The notes under the pieces: generated by a model
Database searches by the model: none
Told to the model about the DNA's origin: nothing
The model's input: only the letters and a program-made list of their open reading frames with translations
Shown here: in pieces, positions 8,796 through 16,149 of the stretch
Numbering within the stretch: the first letter of the stretch is position 1
Layout of the letters: each line of letters starts with the position of its first letter
NCBI RefSeq assembly: GCF_946478885.1
Contig: NZ_CAMLDX010000019.1
Location: 1 to 43,097, forward strand
Origin: an uncultured Bacillus sp.
Lineage (GTDB): Bacteria > Bacillota > Bacilli > Bacillales_B > DSM-18226
Reading direction: 5' to 3'
Length of the DNA: 43,097 bases
Program-made: the position numbers and the translations under genes

Positions 8796-9241
8796 CAAAT
8801 TAAGGATGACGGCACGATTTTATATAATTTTGACTATTCATCTTTTTATCTGAAAATTATTAATACCCGTAAACACCAAAAGACACGAAGAGAGTAAAAA
8901 ACCACTCATCGTGCCTTTTTCCGTGCAAAACTTCTGATTATCCTCTTCAAGAACCGCCCCATCCTTTTCCATGTCAGGGGAACGTGAGAACAGGCTCTAC
9001 GTTTCTTAAAATGCACACCATACTTATAATAAGCGAAATTTGCCGAGTTCTTCTATACTAGACAAATATTTTCAAAGGTTTATTCCTAGATGGTTAACAT
9101 GATTTTTTAGTTCTGATTTTCCCGTCCTCTTATAAACTTTGAACCTTTTCTTTTTTCCATTTACCTACACTATCCTCTATGTTCTGTTATACGTGGCTTC
9201 CCCGCTCTAAACATTTATTGACAAATGAACCAACCATTCCA

Positions 9242-10156
9242 TTAAGTTAATGCCTTCATAAAGGATTCAGAAAGTTCTCGTCGATAATAAAAAATACCTT
9301 GTCCAATTTTATCTTCCGTCCAAGTAATGGTCGGCATATCCGGATAGGAAATATACCCTCCGGCAAATGCTTCATTACGGTTCCCTGATGGATCAAAAAA
9401 GTAAATGGTTTGTCCACGTGTAATTCCATGGCGGGTCGGTGTTACATCAAATGGTACCTCGTACATCGATAAAAGATCTGCTGCTTTAAAAACATCATGA
9501 AGGGAATCAACTGCGAAAGCTGCATGGTGGAGCTTTGCATCAGGCCCTTTAACAAAAGCTAAATCATGAGCTTTATTGGTAGAAAACAAGAAGCTGCCTA
9601 ACAACTCCTCTCCATCTACTGTTGTAATTTTTTCGCTTTGTCTAAAATTAAGGACCTCAATAAAAAATCTCGTAACCGTTTTAAGATCGTCACCAGTAAG
9701 TAGACAATGATCAATACGATGAGGTGCAATTCCTTTTGTTTCTAATGGCCATGGATGGGGGTTTAGCGTTCCAACGGATGTTCCTAAAAAGCCGATTTCA
9801 TGATAAAGTTCACAGTGGTGTCCAGTTGGTAGAATAAAATGTACGGCTTCACCTTCAGCTAATCTTATATGACTGGAGATACGAGTAGTCGTACAGCCAA
9901 ATTCCTCTATTTTTCTTTCAAAATAGGCAAGATCATCAAGAGTCTCTACTTTAAAGGCTAAATGCGCTAAACCTGCCTTATTTGATTTGGTTAAAATTAA
10001 GCTATGATGATCAAATTCATCCCACGCTTTTAAGTAAACGCTATTGCCCATACGTCCCGTTTCTTCTAACCCAATAACCTTTGTATAGTATTCAACTGAT
10101 TTTTCTAGGTCTAAAACATTTAATTCCACACGGCCTAGACGCATAATCCTTGCCAT
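9242..10156 (-). CDS. Catechol 2,3-dioxygenase-like extradiol dioxygenase
   Basis: Type I extradiol dioxygenase of the VOC fold, which opens catechol next to the hydroxyls (meta cleavage) with Fe(II). Two tandem VOC modules are visible. In the second, H150, H211 and E262 form the metal triad with the same spacing (61 and 51 residues) as H153, H214 and E265 of XylE. H243 and Y252 correspond to XylE H246 and Y255. 304 residues, normal length. Start: no good ribosome site precedes the first ATG; a second Met lies four codons on. It is the most downstream gene of the minus-strand group beginning with the Rieske oxygenase. Catechol is the likeliest substrate, but a substituted catechol is possible. 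Confidence 0.88.
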   Translation of the reverse strand: MARIMRLGRVELNVLDLEKSVEYYTKVIGLEETGRMGNSVYLKAWDEFDHHSLILTKSNKAGLAHLAFKVETLDDLAYFERKIEEFGCTTTRISSHIRLAEGEAVHFILPTGHHCELYHEIGFLGTSVGTLNPHPWPLETKGIAPHRIDHCLLTGDDLKTVTRFFIEVLNFRQSEKITTVDGEELLGSFLFSTNKAHDLAFVKGPDAKLHHAAFAVDSLHDVFKAADLLSMYEVPFDVTPTRHGITRGQTIYFFDPSGNRNEAFAGGYISYPDMPTITWTEDKIGQGIFYYRRELSESFMKALT

Positions 10157-10217
10157 TTTTTGTCATCTTAATAGATGTAATTTTTGAAAGATGACATCTT
10201 AATCTCGCTCCGCCTCA

Positions 10218-10601
10218 TTATATTTTTTCTATTAATTGCAGCAGTTCCCGGTTAGGTCCATAAAAAAGGATCATGCACCCGCCTTCCAAAGTGGGATTCA
10301 CTTCATCGGAAGTAAAGACGACCTCTTTTGCTTGTAAAAACCGCATCGTTTCATCAATGTTTTCGACGGTAAAAGCAAGATGGTTCACAATTCCCGTTTT
10401 ACTGTACTTGATAGCTGTTGTTTTTTCTTGAATAAGCTCAATCTCCACATCCGGCTGTGATTCAATAGATAAAAAGGCCATTTCCCGATTGGGTTTGCTG
10501 CCACGCAGACGAACGTTAAAGCCAAAGATGTCCGAATAAAACCGAATCGACTGATCCATATCGTGCACCATAATGGCCACATGCTCTATTTTTCGTATCA
10601 T
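10218..10601 (-). CDS. Small VOC-family (glyoxalase-like) protein
   Basis: Single-module vicinal-oxygen-chelate protein of 127 residues. It begins MIRKIEHVAIMVHDM and ends in the typical GPNRELLQLIE strand. The frame is open further upstream, but GAGGGG sits ideally before the ATG at 10601, so the longer start is rejected. H7 (IEHVA), H71 (VNHLA) and E121 (RELLQ) are plausible metal ligands. The family includes glyoxalase I, methylmalonyl-CoA epimerase and ring-cleavage accessory enzymes; the reaction here is unknown. It lies between the amidase and the extradiol dioxygenase in the same direction. Confidence 0.8.
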   Translation of the reverse strand: MIRKIEHVAIMVHDMDQSIRFYSDIFGFNVRLRGSKPNREMAFLSIESQPDVEIELIQEKTTAIKYSKTGIVNHLAFTVENIDETMRFLQAKEVVFTSDEVNPTLEGGCMILFYGPNRELLQLIEKI

Positions 10602-10656
10602 ATTGTCCCCTCTCTTCATTTTGTTGAAAGAAGCAAGAGAGCAGTCCCTTGCCCTA

Positions 10657-12069
10657 CTAGGAAGTAAAAGAACCTTCCCCATGCTTCCTTAATGCTTTAA
10701 CCCATGGCATTGATTGTTCGTAGCAGTCACCAATTTGAAGGACTCTTTGATCGGTGAAAGGTTTTCCAATTAACTGCAGGCCAACAGGAAGGTTTTCTGA
10801 AGTAAAACCACAGGCAACAGATAATGAAGGAAAACCAAGGATATTGGCTAATGGTGTTTTGCCAAGGGTAAACATATTGCTGATTGCCATTTCTGGAATC
10901 ATTGTACCGATTTCAAAAGGAGTCTTGACATTAGTTGGGCCAACTAAGGCATCAATCCCATCCATTTGTTTGATAGTTTGTCTCACAAATTGATCTCTTC
11001 TGCGTTGGGCACCAATGTAGGCGGTTGCGGATATATCATTGCCAAATTCAAACCGATACTTCAAGTCATCTCCATATAGATGCCCATATTTTTTCAATAG
11101 TGGTTCATGAACGGAAACAACCTCGGATTGGGCAATTGCTTTTAAAGCGTTAAGTGCTTCATCAATTCCCGGTAAATCAATAGGAACAATTTCTGCGCCA
11201 AGCGATGCAAGTTGACGGAAGGCTTCATCAATTACCTGTTTCACATCACCATCAATCTCGGACAACATATATGCCTCATGGAAGCCCAGCTTTACTCCCT
11301 TTAAGTCACTTAAGGAGTTAAATAAGACCGGAACATTTCTTTTGATAGATGCTTGATCCTTTTGATCATAACCTTTCATAACCTCAAGCATGATAGCTGC
11401 ATCCTGTACCGTTCTCGTCATTGGTCCCACATGATCCAAAGACCAGCTGAATGGAAGACAGCCCCTTCTGCTAACGACTCCGTAGGTTGGCTTGAACCCG
11501 ACTGTGCCACACATTGCAGCTGGCAGCCGAATAGATCCGGCTGTATCTGAGCCTACTGCACCGAAGGCCATCCCCGTTGCAGTAGCCACCGCTGAACCGC
11601 CGCTTGATCCTCCTGGAATTCTTTTTACATTCCAAGGATTCTTCGTACTTCCATAATGAGGATTTTCTGTCGTTGCTCCCATCGCAAATTCATGCAAGTT
11701 GGCCTTGCCGATCATGATCGCTCCAGCGTCTCTTAATTTTTGAACCGCTGTGGCATCCTCATCTGGAATCCAGCCTTCAAAAATTTTCGAGCCTCCGGTT
11801 GTTTTCACACCTTTTGTTTGTAAAATATCCTTGATCGCAATCGGAATTCCGTGTAACGGTCCCCTTACCCTATTGTTCATCAGCTCTTCTTCCAATTCCT
11901 TCGCCTGGGCCAGTGCCTCTTCTTCCATTATGGTAATAAACGCATGAACCCTTGGTTCATGCTCACGAATTTGGTTTAACGTCATCTGCGTTAGTTCAAT
12001 AGGAGAAATCTGCTTATTTTTAATGGCGCTCCCTGCAGTTTCAATTGTTTCAAAAAGAAGTTCATTCAT
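10657..12069 (-). CDS. Amidase-signature hydrolase, IacH-like candidate
   Basis: Amidase of the GatA/AtzF/IacH superfamily, cleaving a carbon-nitrogen bond with a Ser-cisSer-Lys triad. Counting from an ATG at 12084, the residues are K85 (IAIKDI), S160 (PGGSSGGS) and S184 (DTAGSIRLPA). The second ATG, five codons on, is preferred. It has GAGGAA at 7 nt and overlaps the stop of the upstream 38-codon ORF as ATGAATGA, typical of translational coupling. About 470 residues, normal. There is no GatB or GatC-type gene set, so a tRNA amidotransferase role is unlikely. Its setting suggests a step in aromatic or indole-acetate catabolism. Confidence 0.85.
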   Translation of the reverse strand: MNELLFETIETAGSAIKNKQISPIELTQMTLNQIREHEPRVHAFITIMEEEALAQAKELEEELMNNRVRGPLHGIPIAIKDILQTKGVKTTGGSKIFEGWIPDEDATAVQKLRDAGAIMIGKANLHEFAMGATTENPHYGSTKNPWNVKRIPGGSSGGSAVATATGMAFGAVGSDTAGSIRLPAAMCGTVGFKPTYGVVSRRGCLPFSWSLDHVGPMTRTVQDAAIMLEVMKGYDQKDQASIKRNVPVLFNSLSDLKGVKLGFHEAYMLSEIDGDVKQVIDEAFRQLASLGAEIVPIDLPGIDEALNALKAIAQSEVVSVHEPLLKKYGHLYGDDLKYRFEFGNDISATAYIGAQRRRDQFVRQTIKQMDGIDALVGPTNVKTPFEIGTMIPEMAISNMFTLGKTPLANILGFPSLSVACGFTSENLPVGLQLIGKPFTDQRVLQIGDCYEQSMPWVKALRKHGEGSFTS

Positions 12070-12178
12070 GGCTTGTTTCCTCATAATCTCCCAGATTAAA
12101 AGTAAAGGCTGGCTCTAATGTTGCTAATTCTATTCCCTCATTACCTAAAATGGTGCGCAGGTATTCTTCTAACGTCAT
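12062..12178 (-). CDS. 38-residue ORF translationally coupled to the amidase
   Basis: Small frame beginning MTLEEYLRTILGNEG and ending NLGDYEETSHE, with TAGGGAT about 6 nt before its ATG. Its stop overlaps the amidase ATG, so the two are probably translated together. The C-terminal LEPAFTF is faintly like the end of short AtzG/DUF4089-type proteins, which pair with amidases, but at 38 residues it is much shorter than those. It may be a small amidase partner, a truncated one, or a leader peptide aiding amidase translation. Confidence 0.5.
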   Translation of the reverse strand: MTLEEYLRTILGNEGIELATLEPAFTFNLGDYEETSHE

Positions 12179-12210
12179 TAAAATCCCTACTTTCTCTATT
12201 AAACTCTCAT

Positions 12211-12283
12211 AAGGTGTCAGGCATCTATCGTTTATCTTTATTTAGTACAGATGAATGGTGATAACGTGGTACCTGACCCCTTT
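12211..12283 (+). repeat. Imperfect palindromic intergenic repeat, copy 2
   Basis: Begins AAGGTGTCAGGCATCTA and ends with the near-inverted GGTACCTGACCCCTTT. It shares 24 of its first 27 bases with the element in the cas3-cas5 gap. It lies between the Rieske oxygenase and the 38-codon ORF. The two arms could fold as a hairpin in RNA of either strand. Confidence 0.6.
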
Positions 12284-12306
12284 CCTTTAGTCTCTTTTCA
12301 ATTGCA

Positions 12307-13587
12307 TTAAGATTTCACTTTTTGCTCGTCCGTTTTAAACTGATCCTGTATAGGAAAAGCATCTTGCCAAGATTTCCCCTTTTCATCATAAAGTCCGGAA
12401 CTGTACAGATTTTTCAGCGAATGATTCTCCAATGCAAATGGTTTCTTGCTTTCCTGGAATGCTTTCGCCTGCTGAAGAAGCAAACGGCGCATATGAATAA
12501 TTGGTAAATCACTTGTACCAAGATACTCCTTAGAGCGGTCTACGATTGGCCCCATTGTTTCGGTTGCCGCATGATCCTGGTTTGCAATTCCGCGGATTCC
12601 TGTGAAGTTTCCAATTTTTTGTAGTTCACGATCTTGTGCATAATCATTATCCAGGCTAATTTGTTTTTTGAAGTGCTCATCTAACTTTAAGCCGCGGCGG
12701 TCATGATTGGCCTGTACATCAATTGGACGGTTGTGGGAAAATTGAACATCCCAAGACCATGTACTGTAGTCATCCCGAGGAATAAATGCATGCCACATTC
12801 CATCTTCACCTTCAAATCGCGGCGGATACGTATAGAACGGAAAGATATAGTGAATTTCCATAAAGGCATTTTCTGTTTCATTCCCAATGCCCACTGCAAC
12901 ACAGCGTTTTCCGTAATTTGTATCCTCTACATCCTGTTTAACCGGTGGATTTTTAACAAGTGGGTGATCAGGGTCAATTCCTAAATCCGTACTTATAATT
13001 CCTTCTCCTGTCTCCTGCTTCCCGTGTGCTTTGTGAAGAAATGCAGCATGTACATAATCAAGGTCATTTTCCATTACCTGTGCATAGTTACATTCCTGCC
13101 AAACTCGCTCCGACATCATATTTTCATCCGGCAGTCCCATCCAGTAGAATTCAGGGAATTCTGGCTGCTCCTCCTCTGGTCCCATGTATGTCCAAATCAT
13201 CCCTTTGACCTCTTTAACCGGGTAATTTTTGATTTTGATTTTCTGTCTGAACTTCGGATCCCGTTCCTCTGACGGAATCTCTGTACAGTCACCGTTCGTA
13301 TCGAACTTCCATCCATGATACATACAGCGTAGGCCGCACCCATCATTAATACCGTAATAAAGAGATGTTCCCCGGTGAGGACAGGCTTCCTCCATCAAAC
13401 CGACTTTTCCTTCCGTATCACGAAATGCGATCAATTCCTCACCGAGCAGTTTCACGCGCTGCGGCTTACCGTCACTTTGTAACTCATCTGACTTTAGTGC
13501 TGGTATCCAATAACGGCGGAACAATTCACCCATTGGTGTTCCCGATCCAGTACGTGTTAATAAATGATTATCTTGTTTTGATAGCAT
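12307..13587 (-). CDS. Rieske non-heme iron oxygenase, alpha-subunit type
   Basis: Aromatic-ring hydroxylating oxygenase with an N-terminal Rieske [2Fe-2S] domain (C69-x-H71 in ACPHRG, C88-x2-H91 in CMYHGW). The C-terminal catalytic domain carries the mononuclear iron motif N174-x2-D177-x2-H180-x4-H185. At 426 residues it looks like the phthalate-4,5-dioxygenase branch, which works without a beta subunit. No beta subunit, ferredoxin or reductase gene is adjacent, so electrons must come from elsewhere. AGGAGG sits well before the ATG. It may take the place of IacC in an iac-like pathway; the substrate is not known. Confidence 0.9.
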   Translation of the reverse strand: MLSKQDNHLLTRTGSGTPMGELFRRYWIPALKSDELQSDGKPQRVKLLGEELIAFRDTEGKVGLMEEACPHRGTSLYYGINDGCGLRCMYHGWKFDTNGDCTEIPSEERDPKFRQKIKIKNYPVKEVKGMIWTYMGPEEEQPEFPEFYWMGLPDENMMSERVWQECNYAQVMENDLDYVHAAFLHKAHGKQETGEGIISTDLGIDPDHPLVKNPPVKQDVEDTNYGKRCVAVGIGNETENAFMEIHYIFPFYTYPPRFEGEDGMWHAFIPRDDYSTWSWDVQFSHNRPIDVQANHDRRGLKLDEHFKKQISLDNDYAQDRELQKIGNFTGIRGIANQDHAATETMGPIVDRSKEYLGTSDLPIIHMRRLLLQQAKAFQESKKPFALENHSLKNLYSSGLYDEKGKSWQDAFPIQDQFKTDEQKVKS

Positions 13588-13709
13588 TCAAATTCCTCCT
13601 CGTTACATTAATTTGATTATTTTTAAAATTCTAATTTTATATCTATATCTTATTAAATTCCTTCAGTGTAAACCATTTAGTTTTAGGTTGGAAAATTTTG
13701 ATTGTTTAC

Positions 13710-13721
13710 TACCGAATCGTA
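13710..13721. promoter_or_regulatory. Possible operator upstream of the Rieske gene
   Basis: TACCGAATCGTA on the plus strand, a near-dyad. Its reverse complement shares the 10-mer GTACGATTCG with the palindrome upstream of the flavin monooxygenase. It lies about 125 bp from the Rieske start in the 297-bp divergent spacer shared with the regulator gene at 13885. The remaining spacer is AT-rich and shows no other convincing structure. Confidence 0.35.
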
Positions 13722-13884
13722 CAGTATTTCATTTCTACCCGTTATGAAACAATAAATTTTCAGTTGAAAAATATTCACCTTACAATCAAAACACGCTGTT
13801 AATAGCAAAAGTCTGATTTTTATTAAAATACATTAAATTATGATAATATAGTAATAAATATGTATGACTTTTGGAGGAAGCAAA

Positions 13885-15813
13885 ATGGCGATAAAAGCAA
13901 ACACCATTACCTTAGGCGATTTATTTGGAATAACCCCCGAGAACGACAATTTTCTTCAATCTCATCGTATGTTTATATCAAGTGCTGATGCTTGGGGGGC
14001 ATTAATCAAAGATTTAGTTTTAGCTCTGGGGATTGAAAGAGCCAAACGCTTTCTATTACGTTATGGATTTCAATGCGGCCGGCATGAAGCTTTGGTGTTA
14101 AAGGATATGTTTCATTGGGAAAACAAAAAGGAATGGGTCATGGGAGGAGTCACGATGCACAATCTTTCCGGAAGAACAAAATCAGTTCCGATTAATACAC
14201 ATATTGATACCGATAAAATGGAATTAGATGTAGAAGGTTATTGGCATGACTCCTATGAAGCAAAGCAGTATCTGCAACACTTTCCGATTCATTCAGAACC
14301 CGTTTGTTACTTTTTAGAAGGCTATGCAAGCGGCTATTGCAGTACCTCATTAGGCAAAAAAGTGGTATTTAAAGAAGTGGAATGCATCGGGAAGGGTGAT
14401 CCACATTGTCACTTCATCGGAAAAACACTGGATCAGTGGGGAGATGAAATTTCACCTGAATTAGTTGATTATGCCCGAGAGGATATTGGGGACGAACTAG
14501 ATCAAGCACATAGACGAATTGAAAGACAAAGTGAGATTTTAAAACGGGGAAATTTGCTCAGTAACCAATTGACACAAATTGTCTTACAAGGAAAAGGACT
14601 TGATTCCATTGCCCAGACACTTGGCCGCAGCTTAAAATGTGGAATTGTTATCACCAACAAAGATTTTGAAACCCTATCAGAATATGGGGATGTATTTGAT
14701 TATTCTTTAAAAAAGATCATTGAAAAAAAGGAAAACCTCGACTCTTCAGACCAGAAAAAAATAATCGATATGATCAATCATCGAAGCACCATTCAACTCA
14801 ATTTTTTAAATAAACCAGGATCTTCCTATTATCCTTTAATCACTCCTATTATCGTCCAAAACAGTGTATATGGTTATATTTCGATCATTAAAAACTTGAA
14901 AGAAATGAACGAACTAGAATCATCCTTTGTTGAGCGGGCAGCAAATATTTGTGCACTTCATATTCTAAATAAAAAAACAGCTATTGATACTGAACAAAGA
15001 ATGAAAGGTGAATTATTAGACGAGGTCTTACTACAGTCAAAGTTAGATGCTAACATAACAAAAAAGCTATCCTTTCTAGGCTATAACCTCAACAAATCTT
15101 ATTATGTGGTCATTTTTCGTTTAGAAAACCAATCCTTTGATTTTCAAAATGATGAATTAGTAAATGACGAAAAGGAAGAGATTATGAACCTCCTTAGAAA
15201 ATATTCATCACATGCTGAAAAAAATATATTAATCTCGGACTCTTTTGGACAGGTCCAAGCACTTATTTCCGAAGATTTATTGAATGCTTATCATTGGAGC
15301 GTAAAGAAATTTGGGACATCCATATTGAAAGAAGTGGAGCGGAAATTTCCAGCATCACAAATATTAATTGGCATTAGCAATTTATGTGTGAATATTCATG
15401 GAGCCCATGAAGGTTACAAACAAGCAAAAAAAGCGTTAGAAATTGCTCAAATTAACAATAAGAATCAACAAGTATTCTTATTTTCAGCCATTGGACATAT
15501 CTCCATTTTATTAGATGCCAGAAATCCGCAGGAATTACAGACCTATGCCGATAACATTTTAGGTTCCATCTACAACTATGATGTTAAGAAATCTTCCGAG
15601 CTAATAAAAACGCTTTATTTTTATTTAAATAATGAATGTAATTTGCATAAAACGGCTCGTTTCCTTAACTTATCCATTGGAGGTATGCGTTACCGCCTTG
15701 CTAATTTAAAGGAACGATTTAACCTAGATATGATGAATTCAACGACCCGACGCGAAGTCCAAATGGCCCTGGACATATACGTAGCAATCGGTAAATTGCC
15801 TCCCTCCTTTTAA
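13885..15813 (+). CDS. XylR_N / V4R / PucR-type transcriptional activator (copy 1)
   Basis: Effector-sensing regulator of aromatic catabolism. The first ~100 residues form an XylR N-terminal domain. A V4R domain follows to ~190, with cysteines in GYCSTS, VECIGKG and PHCHF. Then come a coiled linker (~205-230), a GAF-like part, a CdaR-like part and a C-terminal PucR helix-turn-helix (NECNLHKTARFLNLSIGGMRYRL, around 590-620). There is no AAA+ sigma-54 domain, unlike XylR itself. An ATG seven codons upstream lies before the GGAGG, so the internal start is right. Divergent from the Rieske gene, which it probably controls. Paralogue of the next regulator. Confidence 0.88.
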   Translation: MAIKANTITLGDLFGITPENDNFLQSHRMFISSADAWGALIKDLVLALGIERAKRFLLRYGFQCGRHEALVLKDMFHWENKKEWVMGGVTMHNLSGRTKSVPINTHIDTDKMELDVEGYWHDSYEAKQYLQHFPIHSEPVCYFLEGYASGYCSTSLGKKVVFKEVECIGKGDPHCHFIGKTLDQWGDEISPELVDYAREDIGDELDQAHRRIERQSEILKRGNLLSNQLTQIVLQGKGLDSIAQTLGRSLKCGIVITNKDFETLSEYGDVFDYSLKKIIEKKENLDSSDQKKIIDMINHRSTIQLNFLNKPGSSYYPLITPIIVQNSVYGYISIIKNLKEMNELESSFVERAANICALHILNKKTAIDTEQRMKGELLDEVLLQSKLDANITKKLSFLGYNLNKSYYVVIFRLENQSFDFQNDELVNDEKEEIMNLLRKYSSHAEKNILISDSFGQVQALISEDLLNAYHWSVKKFGTSILKEVERKFPASQILIGISNLCVNIHGAHEGYKQAKKALEIAQINNKNQQVFLFSAIGHISILLDARNPQELQTYADNILGSIYNYDVKKSSELIKTLYFYLNNECNLHKTARFLNLSIGGMRYRLANLKERFNLDMMNSTTRREVQMALDIYVAIGKLPPSF

Positions 15814-15889
15814 ATTTCGTAGAAGATTGGTATTGCGAATCAAACTATTTAGTCTCTTTTTATTCTACAGATCCTGCAGGAGAATTTGA

Positions 15890-15982
15890 ATGACTCTAAA
15901 TGATTATGTTGTCATAGATGGCAACATCAATGATTCTAACGCCCTATACTATCATTTTTTTTCTGTATGTATCGTATTGTGA
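15890..15982 (+). CDS. Possible 30-residue ORF
   Basis: Short frame starting MTLNDYVVIDGN with CAGGAGA seven bases before its ATG. It lies between the end of regulator copy 1 and the IS remnant. No homology is recognised. It could be the surviving start of a gene interrupted by the insertion, or chance. The first codons also form an inverted repeat (ATGTTG with CAACAT). Confidence 0.2.
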   Translation: MTLNDYVVIDGNINDSNALYYHFFSVCIVL

Positions 15983-16005
15983 AATGAAAAAGCACAGGAT
16001 TGAAG

Positions 16006-16145
16006 TGACCCCTAAAAGTTAGACACGGTTATTTCATCAGGCAGCTTGCTCAAAATGAGTTCGGTATTGTACCGGACTCATTTTGAGTTTTGCCTTCATC
16101 CGTTTGGTATTATAATATTCCATATATTTTTCAGAAGAAAATAAT
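16006..16145 (-). mobile_element. 3' remnant of an IS3-family (IS150-like) insertion sequence
   Basis: On the minus strand a frame without start reads EYYNTKRMKAKLKMSPVQY and so on to EQAA and stop, the typical C-terminal end of IS3-family OrfB transposases. The sequence then runs into an end beginning TGACCCCTAAAAGTTAGACA (plus strand at 16006), typical of IS3-family terminal repeats. The rest of the transposase is absent, cut off just before the stop codon of the neighbouring regulator. Non-functional. Confidence 0.8.
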
Positions 16146-16149
16146 CGTC

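Noticed and set aside
8940..9020. Riboswitch upstream of cas3
   Set aside because: The structured stretch lies far beyond the likely cas3 start and looks like mobile-element debris.
10602..10682. Longer N-terminus for the small VOC protein overlapping the amidase
   Set aside because: The ribosome site GAGGGG lies inside that extension and fits the ATG at 10601.
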